Below are positions 15,860 through 25,256 of a stretch of 64,000 nt of DNA, one piece after another. The stretch is taken from contig CACWKS010000002.1 in assembly GCA_902761535.1 (NCBI GenBank), forward strand, positions 78,418 through 142,417, written 5' to 3'. This DNA is from an uncultured Pseudomonadota bacterium (GTDB lineage Bacteria > Pseudomonadota > Alphaproteobacteria > RF32 > CAG-239). Below the pieces are notes generated by a model that saw nothing but the letters and a program-made list of their open reading frames with translations, was not told where the DNA came from and did no database searches. The position numbers and the translations under genes are program-made. Numbering within the stretch: the stretch's first letter is position 1; every line of letters starts with the position of its first letter.

Positions 15860-18334
15860 ATGCTGAAAACACTATCTTCTTTCCTCAGTACCTTTTTCTT
15901 TTTTGCTGTTATTGCTTTTGTTTTGCTGATAACATCTGTTTGGCAAATTGCTCAGGAGTTGCCTGAATATCGCCAGCTTGCCGACTATGCTCCGCCGGTT
16001 ACCACCAGATTATATGCCGGTGACGGAGAAGTTTTGATGGAATATGCTGTCGAAAAACGTTTTTTTGTTCCTGAAGAAAAAATACCTGCATTGGTTAAGC
16101 AGGCTTTCATCTCTGCCGAAGATAAAAATTTTTATCATCATTTCGGAGTTGATCTCTTAGGTGTTACTCGTGCCATATTAACTAACTTGCGCCATCTCGG
16201 TTCCAACAAACGTCCGACCGGTGCATCAACCATCACGCAACAGGTTGCCAAAAACTTTTTATTGTCTTCGGAATTGTCTTATAAGCGCAAAATCAAAGAA
16301 GCTTTGTTAGCTTTCCGCATTGAACAAACCTTCACCAAAGAACATATTCTGGAGCTTTATTTAAACGAGATTTATTTAGGCAACCGCTCTTATGGCGTTG
16401 CCGCCGCAGCACTAAATTATTTCGGTAAAGCTCTTGATGAACTTAAATTGCACGAAGTCGCCTATTTGGCAGCTTTGCCCAAAGGTCCTAACAACTATCA
16501 TCCGGTTAATAATTATGATGCGGCAATTGCCCGCCGTAATTGGGTTATTGATCGCATGGTCGAAGATGGCTATGCCAAAGAAGATGAAGGTGAGGCCGCT
16601 AAAGCCAAGCCTTTGGAGGTTGTTAATAATACCACCGATCTGATGCGCAATGCCCAATATTTCAGCGAAGATATTCGCCGTCAGGTCAAGAGTAAATTTG
16701 GCGAAGATGCTCTCTATCAGGGAGGATTGTTAATCAGAACCACTCTGGATCCCCGATTGCAAAAAATTGCTACCGATGCCGTGCGTCAGGAATTCAATAA
16801 TTATGACCGTCGTCATGGTTGGCGCGGAGCAATCAAAAATATTTCTTTGCAAGGCAATTGGCGTGAGGAGTTTCAAAAGGAAGAAATTCCGGCCGGTGCT
16901 GATCGTGAATGGTATTTAGCCGTTGTAAAATCACTCGAAAATAATAAAGCAATAATCGAAACTCAGGCCGGCTTAAGCGGTGAAATTCCGTTGAGTGTCT
17001 TGACCTGGGCACGCAAAACCCTCAAAGACCAACAAGTCGGAGCTCAACCTAAAAAAGTTGATGAAGTTCTAAAAGTCGGCGATGTTATTCTGGTTGAAAA
17101 AATCACTGTAACTGAAGCTAAAAAGCATAATGTCAGCGAAAAAAGTTATTATTTGCGCCAGATTCCCAATGTCGAGGGTGGTTTGATTGCTATGGATCCT
17201 CATACCGGCAAGATTTTGGCTATGGTAGGTGGTTATCACTTCCGCAAATCACAGTTTAATCGTGCTACCCAGGCCTTGCGTCAAACCGGCTCGGCTTTCA
17301 AACCGATAGTTTATTTAACCGCTTTGGAAAACGGTTATGAACCGAATGATTTAATTTTGGATGCACCTTTTGTTTTAGACCAAGGTAAAGGACTTCCTGT
17401 CTGGAAACCGGTCAACTATTCCAAAAAATTCTACGGTTTAATGACACTTCGTCAGGGTATTGAAAAGTCGCGTAATCTGATGACGGTTCGTCTGGCTCAA
17501 AATGTCGGTATGGATAAAGTTGCTGCCGAAGCCGCCAAAATGGGAGTCAATCCCAATTTACCGCATTTGTTGTCAATGTCATTAGGTGCGGGCGAAACTA
17601 AATTGGTTAATATGGCAGCAGCTTACAGTATCATAGTTAACGGCGGTAAAAAAGTTTCACCTTATATGATTGAACGTATTCAAGATCGTGAAGGTCGCAC
17701 GGTTTATCGCTCTGACACACGCAGTTGTGTCGAATGTGAGGTTGATAAATGGAATAATCAAAATGTTCCTCATCTTTCCGATGAACGTGAACAAATCGTT
17801 GATCCTTTGAGCGCTTACCAAATGACCAGTATTATGGAGGGTGTTGTCCAATATGGAACCGGTGCTCGCTTGCGTTCTTTAGGGCGTCACCTTGCCGGAA
17901 AGACCGGTACCAGTAACCGCAACCAAGACGCATGGTTTGTCGGATTTTCTCCTGATTTGGTAGTAGCGGTTTATGTAGGATTTGATGTTCCTCGTACCTT
18001 AGGACGCTATGAAACCGGTGCCGCCGCCGCATTACCGATATTTCAGTCATTTATGCAGGAAGCTCTGAAAGGCACACCTGACGAACCTTTCCGTATGCCC
18101 AGCGGTATCAAATTGGTACGTGTAAATCATGTTACCGGCAAACCGGCATCACCCACCGATCAGGCGGTGATTTGGGAGGCTTTAAAACCTGAATCGGCTC
18201 TGCGAGCCGCCAAACAAAAGGTTATCAGTGAACAGGTAGAAAAAGCCTCATCGGAAGAAAACAGCGAAAATAATTTAGCGATTTCGTATGATAACAACAA
18301 TTCTGACGAAATCCAATTAGGAACTGAGTATTAA
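15860..18334 (+). CDS. mrcA: Penicillin-binding protein 1A (glycosyltransferase/transpeptidase)
   Basis: From ATG 15860 the product has 824 residues; a TTG at 15842 would add six. One N-terminal membrane anchor (about 5-30) is followed by the GT51 domain with the catalytic Glu motif ISAEDKNFYHHFG and then TGASTITQQVAKN. Next come an OB-like linker and the transpeptidase domain with SxxK in TGSAFKP, SRN and KTGT. It polymerises and cross-links peptidoglycan in the periplasm. It follows amiC by 75 bases and precedes prfB, probably one transcription unit. Confidence 0.95.
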   Translation: MLKTLSSFLSTFFFFAVIAFVLLITSVWQIAQELPEYRQLADYAPPVTTRLYAGDGEVLMEYAVEKRFFVPEEKIPALVKQAFISAEDKNFYHHFGVDLLGVTRAILTNLRHLGSNKRPTGASTITQQVAKNFLLSSELSYKRKIKEALLAFRIEQTFTKEHILELYLNEIYLGNRSYGVAAAALNYFGKALDELKLHEVAYLAALPKGPNNYHPVNNYDAAIARRNWVIDRMVEDGYAKEDEGEAAKAKPLEVVNNTTDLMRNAQYFSEDIRRQVKSKFGEDALYQGGLLIRTTLDPRLQKIATDAVRQEFNNYDRRHGWRGAIKNISLQGNWREEFQKEEIPAGADREWYLAVVKSLENNKAIIETQAGLSGEIPLSVLTWARKTLKDQQVGAQPKKVDEVLKVGDVILVEKITVTEAKKHNVSEKSYYLRQIPNVEGGLIAMDPHTGKILAMVGGYHFRKSQFNRATQALRQTGSAFKPIVYLTALENGYEPNDLILDAPFVLDQGKGLPVWKPVNYSKKFYGLMTLRQGIEKSRNLMTVRLAQNVGMDKVAAEAAKMGVNPNLPHLLSMSLGAGETKLVNMAAAYSIIVNGGKKVSPYMIERIQDREGRTVYRSDTRSCVECEVDKWNNQNVPHLSDEREQIVDPLSAYQMTSIMEGVVQYGTGARLRSLGRHLAGKTGTSNRNQDAWFVGFSPDLVVAVYVGFDVPRTLGRYETGAAAALPIFQSFMQEALKGTPDEPFRMPSGIKLVRVNHVTGKPASPTDQAVIWEALKPESALRAAKQKVISEQVEKASSEENSENNLAISYDNNNSDEIQLGTEY

Positions 18335-18351
18335 TAAAGGAGCAAACACCA

Positions 18352-19465
18352 TTGCGGGCCGATATATATGAAATTTCAACCGACATAGAGCAGTCATTGG
18401 CATTGCTGAGGAGGTCTCTTTGACTATGATGTGGCGCAAGATCGTCTTTCTGAGTTGGAAGCTTTAACCTCTGATGCATCATTATGGGATGATCCGGATA
18501 AAGCATTGAAGTTGACCGGAGAAAAAAATCGTCTGACGGCTGATTTAAATAACTTTACCGAAATAGAAAATAATTTTAATGACTTGCGGGAATTGGCTCA
18601 ATTAGCCGAGGCTGATGGTGATGAAAAATCATTAGATGATGTTTATATACAATTGCAGGAATTACAGCAGAAAGTAAAACATTCGGAGTTGGAAGCTTTG
18701 CTTTGCGGTGAGGCTGATGGTTTAGATGCATTTTTGGAAGTTCATTCCGGCTCGGGCGGTACCGAAGCTCAGGATTGGGCCGAAATGTTGCTTCGTATGT
18801 ACTCTCGTTGGGCTGAGGCACACAAGTATAAGGTTGAATACATTGAGGAAACTCCGGGAGATGTTGCCGGATTAAAATCAGCGACCATTAAAATAATCGG
18901 TCATAATGCTTATGGTTGGCTCAAATCGGAAAGCGGAGTTCATCGCCTTGTGCGTATTTCTCCCTTTGACAGCAATGCTCGTCGCCATACCAGCTTTGCA
19001 TCCGTTGGGGTATATCCGGTTATTGATGACACCATCAATATCGAAATCAACGAGGCCGATTGTCGGGTTGACACTTATCGTGCTTCCGGAGCCGGCGGTC
19101 AGCATATTAACAAAACTGATTCGGCTGTCCGCATCACTCACATTCCCACCGGTATAGTCGTACAATGTCAAAATGACCGTTCGCAATTCAAAAATCGCGA
19201 TAGTGCATGGAAAATGCTCAAAGCTCGTTTATATGAGTTAGAAATAAAGAAACGTGAGCAAAAAGCTGAAGCCATGCGGGAAAGCCAAGGTGATAACGGT
19301 TGGGGATATCAAATACGTTCTTATGTTATGCAGCCTTATAAAATGGTCAAGGACCTGCGTACGTCAGCCGAAACCTCGGATGTTAAAGCTGTTTTGGACG
19401 GAGATATTGATTTATTCTTATCTGCGGCTTTAGCCGATAAATTAGATGTCGCTGAAGGAAATTGA
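18352..19465 (+). CDS. prfB: Peptide chain release factor 2, needs +1 programmed frameshift
   Basis: Frame 1 starts at TTG 18352 after AAAGGAG (18336-18342), reads MRADIYEISTDIEQSLALLR and ends at TGA 18421-18423. A +1 shift at CTT-T continues as DYDVAQDRLSELEAL to 19465. The joined product has about 370 residues, normal for RF2. Domain 3 carries the GGQ peptide-release motif (SGAGGQHINKTDSAVR); the codon-recognition region lies in the middle part. RF2 releases peptides at UGA and UAA. The frameshift gives autoregulation, because low RF2 slows reading of the in-frame UGA and favours the shift. The AsmA-like gene follows by 11 bases. Confidence 0.95.
18409..18424 (+). promoter_or_regulatory. 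prfB: prfB programmed frameshift site
   Basis: AGG AGG TCT CTT TGA C: an internal Shine-Dalgarno-like AGGAGG, one spacer codon, the slippery CTT and the weak stop TGA-C. The spacing is the same as in the E. coli site (AGG GGG TAT CTT TGA C). Coding continues in the +1 frame. Confidence 0.95.
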
Positions 19466-19476
19466 TAGGGTAAAAA

Positions 19477-22400
19477 ATGAAAAAACTTGGAGCAAAAGGT
19501 TATTTGGCATACAAGACGGCAAATTTTGTCACTGTTGTCTTTTTAGCCGTTTTGCTGGTGTTTATTTGGCAGCTTTATCGCGGAGCTGTTCGTCTGCCGT
19601 TTCTAAAGCCGTATATTATCAGCGCCCTTAACCATGATGATGCTGATTATTCGGTCAGTTTGGATAATGTCAGTCTGGAATTGGTTCGTTCAATTCGTCC
19701 CTTGCGTATCATCGCTAATAATGTTACGTATAAAAAAGAAAATTCAATAAATATTATCGCCCCTAAAGTATCATTATCCTTCAGTATAAAAGCTTTAATG
19801 CGTGGTGTAGTTGCCCCGAGTTCAATCGAAGTTGATCATCCTCGTATTGAAATTTATAATAATTACCAAATTGATAATGCAAAGGATAATCAAGAAATCA
19901 AAAGCAAGAAATTGCGTTACTATATTGACAAAGCTGAAGAATTTTGGGATCATTTTAATTCGGAAGATGCCACTTATCCCGAGAGTTATATAAACTCCAT
20001 AACTATAAATCATGCCGAAGTTGAATTATTGGAAGTTGATTTGGGAAAAAAATGGCATTTTAGTGATGTAAATTATCATTTTGATCGTGGTTTTGGTTCG
20101 TTAAGTACGGAAATAAATGCACTTATGCCCTTTGAAAAGAGTAATCCGTCCTTGGGATTGTCCGCTGATTATAATTACGGCGGTAATACCATCGGATTAA
20201 AATTTTATTTTTCCGATTTAATTCCGTCTGATTTGCTTAAATTATTGATTACCGATGAACAGGTTGCCGGTTTATATAATATTCTTATTCCTTTACACGG
20301 TAATATTTCTACGGAATTAAATTTGCAAGACATCAGCAAATATAAAGATGATATTTTACATAATACCGATAAACTGGTTGAAAAAATTGATTTTGATTTC
20401 TCCGGCGAAAAAGGTATTGCCAAATTTGCCAACGATGACAAATACGACTATCATCTTTCCGGACTGTTATTAAAAGGTTCGCTTGGCGGTAATATGGAAA
20501 CAATCAATATCAGCAATGCTCACCTTAATTTAGACGGTCAAAAAGCCGAGTTAGGGCTGAAAGTTGACGGATTGAAACCTTATTTGCTGGATTCAAACCC
20601 GCAAAAACTCGCCGTTACCATAACAGCCAAAGTTGATAAACTTGAAACTTCCAAATTGACCGATTATTGGCCGCGTTATTTCAGTGATACTGCGTGGAGT
20701 TGGTGTCAGGAAAGTTTTTATGATGGTTACATTCGCAACGGAGATTTTAATTTTAATTTTGCTTATAATAAAAAGAAAAAATCTCTGGAATTTACATCTC
20801 TCCACGGCACGGCTGATGTTGACGGCAGTACGATTTTTTATCTTAGCGGAATGCCGGTTATTACTGATATCAAAGGTAAAGCCAAGTTTTCTAACTCACA
20901 AATATATATTGACATAATGCAGGGCAAATCTGACGGAGTTATGCTTAACGGCGGTTTTGTTGATTTATATGACCTTGACAAAGAGCATAATTTTATCAAG
21001 TTGGACCTTAAGGCTATCGGCTCCATCAGCGATATCTTAAAATTGATAGACCATGAACCGCTTAAATATCCTTCATCAGCCGGGCTTAATCCGGATTCAT
21101 TAAAAGGCAGCAGCGAAGTAAATCTTAAATTAAATTTTGAATTGCGTGGCGATTTGCAGCCTCAGGATGTTAATTTTGACATTGATGCGGTTTTGCATGA
21201 TGTTGAAATAAGCGATATAATCAAAGGTCAAACCATAGAAGCTAAAAATTTAGATTTAAAGCTCACTAATCAAGGTATGGAAATAACCGGAGTTGCCGGA
21301 ATTGACGGGTTACCCATAAGTCTGTTGTGGGAGGAGCATTTTGGTAAAAATGTATCCTATCAACGACGTTATCAGTTGAGTTTTAATTTTGATCAAAAAT
21401 TTATGCAGAAAACCGGCATTGACATCGGAGCCCTTAAAACGCCTTTCATCAAAAATTCTATTCCGTCTAAAGCTATTATCACTGTATTTCCCGATGGTAT
21501 AATGACTGCGGATGTCCATGGCAATCTGCGGGGAACATCCATCGATTACGGATTTTTGGGATTTACTAAAAAATCCGGTGAAAATGGTGAGATTTCTGCC
21601 AATCTTCGTCTTAAAGACGGCAAATTGACTGAGGTTCCTTCATTCAATTTATCTAAATCTGATTTTAAGGTTGATGGTAAGGCATCCGTTGATTCTCAAG
21701 GACGCATTACTCAGGTGGATATTGTTTCGATAAAAGGACCGCGAACTAATGCATCTGCTCTGATTAACCTTAATTATAAGCCCAAATTAAATGTAAAAAT
21801 AACCATATCAGGATCTTCTTATGATTTGTCACCGTTTTTTAATGACAATGAAGAAGTTTCAGTTCTTTCTTCATCATCTGACACTTCAAACCTTTCCCCA
21901 AAAACTGACGACACATGGGACAATGTTCCTGATTCGGAAATTAATATTGCGGTTGACAAACTTTGGACTTCACCGGAAATCTATACTTCATCATTTGCCG
22001 GAACAGCACGTATTATAAACAAAATCGGGGTGGATGAAATGCATCTGGTTGGCAATTTTAAACCGACTTCAGGCAAATCATCAGCCAAAGAACGCCCTTA
22101 TCTTAAACTGGATTATGTTCCTCGTGTGGGGAAGGAATATCTCTTACAGGTTGACAGTAATGATGCCGGATCAGCACTTAAATTTTTGCGAGTATATGAT
22201 TATTTCAAAGGTGGGACTTTGAGTGTCGAAGCCAAACGCGGTGCGGATAAAACAATGATAGGTCATGCCAAGGCCCGTAATTTCAAACTTATCAAAACCG
22301 GAGTATTTACCAAATTGCTTACTTTAGCATCCTTTACCGGAATAGTTGATATGTTATCAGGTGAGGGTATAACTTTCACTCACTTTGATGCTCCGTTTGA

Positions 22401-22722
22401 ATATAACGGTGAACGTTTGATTTTATCCAAAGCACGGGCATTCGGCAATGTTTTGGGAATTTCCGGTAGCGGCAGTTATGATGAGGTGCAAAAAATGTTT
22501 GATTTTAAGGGAATGATAGCTCCGGCTTACGGGCTTAATTCTCTGCTCGGCAAAATACCGCTTGTCGGTAGTCTGTTAAGCGGACGTGATGGTACTATTT
22601 TTGCGGTTAATTATCAAATTACCGGACCTCTTTCCGATCCTGATATCAGCATCAATCCGCTCTCGGCTTTAAGTCCTAATTCGCTCAAAGAACTATGGAA
22701 TGACAATTTCGGAGATAAATAG
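19477..22722 (+). CDS. AsmA-like / YhdP-type inner-membrane-anchored giant protein
   Basis: The 1081-residue product has one N-terminal membrane segment (about 14-36) and then a long periplasmic region of alternating beta strands. The C-terminal part (RNFKLIKTGVFTKLLTLASFTGIVDML...) is characteristic of AsmA-like C-terminal domains (DUF3971/YhdP type). Proteins of this class are thought to be bridge-like conduits for phospholipids between inner and outer membrane. The start follows ATAGGG. It lies between prfB and a HAD-like gene with 2-11 base gaps, so the three are probably co-transcribed. Confidence 0.85.
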   Translation: MKKLGAKGYLAYKTANFVTVVFLAVLLVFIWQLYRGAVRLPFLKPYIISALNHDDADYSVSLDNVSLELVRSIRPLRIIANNVTYKKENSINIIAPKVSLSFSIKALMRGVVAPSSIEVDHPRIEIYNNYQIDNAKDNQEIKSKKLRYYIDKAEEFWDHFNSEDATYPESYINSITINHAEVELLEVDLGKKWHFSDVNYHFDRGFGSLSTEINALMPFEKSNPSLGLSADYNYGGNTIGLKFYFSDLIPSDLLKLLITDEQVAGLYNILIPLHGNISTELNLQDISKYKDDILHNTDKLVEKIDFDFSGEKGIAKFANDDKYDYHLSGLLLKGSLGGNMETINISNAHLNLDGQKAELGLKVDGLKPYLLDSNPQKLAVTITAKVDKLETSKLTDYWPRYFSDTAWSWCQESFYDGYIRNGDFNFNFAYNKKKKSLEFTSLHGTADVDGSTIFYLSGMPVITDIKGKAKFSNSQIYIDIMQGKSDGVMLNGGFVDLYDLDKEHNFIKLDLKAIGSISDILKLIDHEPLKYPSSAGLNPDSLKGSSEVNLKLNFELRGDLQPQDVNFDIDAVLHDVEISDIIKGQTIEAKNLDLKLTNQGMEITGVAGIDGLPISLLWEEHFGKNVSYQRRYQLSFNFDQKFMQKTGIDIGALKTPFIKNSIPSKAIITVFPDGIMTADVHGNLRGTSIDYGFLGFTKKSGENGEISANLRLKDGKLTEVPSFNLSKSDFKVDGKASVDSQGRITQVDIVSIKGPRTNASALINLNYKPKLNVKITISGSSYDLSPFFNDNEEVSVLSSSSDTSNLSPKTDDTWDNVPDSEINIAVDKLWTSPEIYTSSFAGTARIINKIGVDEMHLVGNFKPTSGKSSAKERPYLKLDYVPRVGKEYLLQVDSNDAGSALKFLRVYDYFKGGTLSVEAKRGADKTMIGHAKARNFKLIKTGVFTKLLTLASFTGIVDMLSGEGITFTHFDAPFEYNGERLILSKARAFGNVLGISGSGSYDEVQKMFDFKGMIAPAYGLNSLLGKIPLVGSLLSGRDGTIFAVNYQITGPLSDPDISINPLSALSPNSLKELWNDNFGDK

Positions 22723-22724
22723 CC

Positions 22725-23195
22725 ATGCATCCATCCAAACTTAAAATAGGTTTGGACTATCATGGCGTAATTGACAGCGATTATGAATATTTTGCTGAAT
22801 TTGCGGCATTTGCACGCAGTCGAGGACATCGGATTTATGTTATTTCGGGAGCACCCAAAGTTGCTTTATGTAATGAACTGTCGCAGCATAATTTTACTGC
22901 CGATTTCTTGTTCAGTGTATTAGATTATTGCATGGCTTTAGGACTGATTGTTCAAGATACTTCCGGTATCAAAATTGACGATCGAGCATGGAATCGTGCC
23001 AAAGCGGAGTTTTGCTTTTATAATCAAATTAATTTGCACATTGATGATAATCAGCAATATTGCAACTATTTCAGCACAATTTGCTGTTGTTTTAATGGTT
23101 TCGATCGATTCTGTCGCATTTCTGAAAATCTAATTTTGGATTTTAGCTTGCCTCCGGATAATGCCTTGATTATGCTTGAAAAAGTATTAAAATAA
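22725..23195 (+). CDS. Small HAD-like protein with altered motif I
   Basis: The 156-residue product begins with a hydrophobic strand ending in GLDYHGVID, the position of HAD motif I (DxDxT/V). Here the second Asp is His. VISGAPK near residue 45 fits HAD motif II (hhhT/S), and HIDDNQQYC near residue 105 fits motif IV (DD). Most of a HAD core is therefore visible, without a large cap. The D-to-H change removes the usual general acid, so activity may be altered or lost. It starts 2 bases after the AsmA-like gene. Confidence 0.65.
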   Translation: MHPSKLKIGLDYHGVIDSDYEYFAEFAAFARSRGHRIYVISGAPKVALCNELSQHNFTADFLFSVLDYCMALGLIVQDTSGIKIDDRAWNRAKAEFCFYNQINLHIDDNQQYCNYFSTICCCFNGFDRFCRISENLILDFSLPPDNALIMLEKVLK

Positions 23196-23255
23196 GTCCA
23201 TTTGCAAAGTTATGTTATATTTATGTTAAATTATGTTGAATTTCTCAAAATAAAG

Positions 23256-23284
23256 TTGCCTTTTATATAAAACCATGTTAGCAT
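23256..23284 (+). promoter_or_regulatory. Promoter of the Cys-rich secreted protein
   Basis: TTGCCT (23256-23261), a 17-base spacer and TAGCAT (23279-23284) match a housekeeping promoter. About 55 bases of leader precede the ATG. Confidence 0.55.
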
Positions 23285-23347
23285 AATCCTATAGTTATCG
23301 CTGTAAGGATATTTAGCGTATTGTATTTATACGTGAGGGAGGTTATT

Positions 23348-24598
23348 ATGAGAGCATTTTATAAAGTTTCATCTTGGGTATTTTCCTTTTTAGTCTGCCC
23401 TTATCTGGCTCAGGCTACAATTTATAAAGTGGAAGATTATCAAGACAAAAACAGCTTTAATGTTAGAGGAGTTTCAGCATCATGCGACAATGCTGAATTA
23501 TGGAATGAAAATACATGCAACGTTTCTAAACACAGTTATCTGCCAAACAAGATTCTGTGTAACCGCATGTATTACAGCACTCAATGTGAGTGTCTTGAGG
23601 GATATATCAGAATTGACTCTAATAACTCTATTCAAGTTGCACGTGATCATTTTATATTTAACGAAGAATTTGGCGAAATGAAAAGAGAAAATCAAACTGC
23701 CCCTGAATTTTACTGTATTCCTGAGCCAACAGGATGTAGAGATAATGATTATGTTATGGCTAAAGATACTGCTAATGAGTTTGTACACTCGGGATATGGT
23801 GCTAGTGTTAATGGAGATAAGCTGAATATTACTTATGCAAATGCAATTACAGTTCAAAACAATGACAATAATCCTGTATATACTTTAACAATAGGAAATA
23901 ATAGACATTTTTATTGTGCTCCGAATTTTCCCAACGCTTACAGTATTTCTTTAAACGATCCTGCTGTTGATAATGCAAATGTTTCATTTAATAGTTTAAA
24001 TTGTAGTAATTGTCATGCGACTCAAAACAATGACACAATTGGTGGTAAATTAACCGGAGTTAGTTTGCATTATTATAACGGTTGTGACAATGGGTGGACG
24101 TTTTATAATGAGCAAGCTCAAGATTGTGGTTCTGCAACTGCAGATGCTGGTGACCGTTTCGCCTATATAAATGCACTCGGTTATTTTAATAAGGGTTTTT
24201 GCGGTAAGTGTATCGGTTGTGGAAATAGTTACGATCCAACTACACAAACACTTAGTGGATCGCTTGGCGATAGTGAAGTGGCAGCAGGCGCTTTTTCTGA
24301 ACGAAATTGTAAATTATCTTGTGCCCCTGGTTACACAAATATTGCTCTTTACGGCGGTCAAAGTCGTCACAATCGATCAGGTACCTGCACGGGAAATTCA
24401 CAGGATTGTGTTTCCAGCAGCCAATATGCCAATGCCGGCCATTTTGTCTTTACTTATAAAACACTTGATAGAACAATAAATGGAATGGACTATCACCTTG
24501 TATGTGCAAAACCTACCGGCTGTAATGTAGAGGCAGGCTATATTAGTGGATGTGAAACAAGCTGTTGGAAGAGTTTCTTCTATAAAGAGAATAATTAA
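23348..24598 (+). CDS. Cys-rich secreted protein, unknown function
   Basis: The start ATG 23348 follows a very strong AGGGAGG; an upstream frame start at 23321 would precede it. The 416-residue product has a signal peptide (about 1-23, ending AQA) and more than 25 Cys residues in short CxxC, CxC and C..GY patterns (for example CGKCIGCG and CSNCH). These are likely paired as disulfides or repeated EGF-like turns. No transmembrane or anchor segment follows. It may be a surface or extracellular protein. Own promoter and terminator make it monocistronic. Confidence 0.7.
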   Translation: MRAFYKVSSWVFSFLVCPYLAQATIYKVEDYQDKNSFNVRGVSASCDNAELWNENTCNVSKHSYLPNKILCNRMYYSTQCECLEGYIRIDSNNSIQVARDHFIFNEEFGEMKRENQTAPEFYCIPEPTGCRDNDYVMAKDTANEFVHSGYGASVNGDKLNITYANAITVQNNDNNPVYTLTIGNNRHFYCAPNFPNAYSISLNDPAVDNANVSFNSLNCSNCHATQNNDTIGGKLTGVSLHYYNGCDNGWTFYNEQAQDCGSATADAGDRFAYINALGYFNKGFCGKCIGCGNSYDPTTQTLSGSLGDSEVAAGAFSERNCKLSCAPGYTNIALYGGQSRHNRSGTCTGNSQDCVSSSQYANAGHFVFTYKTLDRTINGMDYHLVCAKPTGCNVEAGYISGCETSCWKSFFYKENN

Positions 24599-24624
24599 AT
24601 ATCTAAAAAATAGTTCTTAAAATT

Positions 24625-24662
24625 AAAGCATCCCCTACTGCAAAGTAGGGGATACTTTGTTT
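24625..24662 (+). terminator. Terminator of the Cys-rich protein gene
   Basis: AAAGCATCCCCTAC and GTAGGGGATACTTT pair around TGCAAA and are followed by TGTTTGTTT. Confidence 0.85.
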
Positions 24663-24712
24663 GTTTCTTGAAAGTATAACTCAACCTATTATGCCTCAAT
24701 CGAAATATAACC

Positions 24713-25088
24713 TGTCACCCCTGAGCAACTGAAAGTTGCGAATAAGGGGTCTTCGAATTTGTCCTTCCCCTTGCTGGCAAGGGGATAAGAGGGGATAAAA
24801 TACTTTCTTTTTTACTTTATTAAAAAAAACTCGAAGATGCCTTACTCCGCTCACTTCGTTCGTTACGGGCATGACATTAATATTTAACTTGTCACCCCTG
24901 AGCAACTGAAAGTTGCGAATAAGGGGTCTACGAATTTGTCCTTCCCCTAATAAGGGGTCTACGAATTTGTCCTTCCCCTTGCTGGCAAGGGGATAAGAGG
25001 GGATAAAATACTTCCTTTTTGCTTTATTAAAAAAAAACTCGAAGATGCCTTACTCCGCTCGCTATCGCTCACTTAAGGGCATGACATT
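24713..25088. repeat. Two copies of a ~165-200 bp intergenic repeat
   Basis: Copy 1 (24713 to about 24876) and copy 2 (24890-25088) share TGTCACCCCTGAGCAACTGA, GGGGATAAGAGGGGATAAAA and an end GGGCATGACATT. Copy 2 holds an internal 31-bp doubling of AATAAGGGGTCTACGAATTT and following bases. Short palindromes such as CCCCTTGCTGGCAAGGGG lie inside. No ORF with coding character is present. It fills the gap after clpX, where lon is expected in related genomes. Confidence 0.8.
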
Positions 25089-25200
25089 TTTATTGTTTTC
25101 AGGGTTTGCGAATATCCCAACAATTTTTGGTTACTTTTTGTTGCCAAAAAGTAACGTAAATAAACCAGTCCGAGACTGTTTATCACTCGAAATAAACACA

Positions 25201-25237
25201 AAAAAAGCCGAGAAAAAGCAATGATATTCTCGGCTTT
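25201..25237 (-). terminator. clpX terminator
   Basis: On the minus strand AAAGCCGAG and CTCGGCTTTTTT pair around a loop of about 16 bases, ending in a T run after the clpX stop. Confidence 0.75.
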
Positions 25238-25256
25238 AAGAATTAATGAAAGTAAT

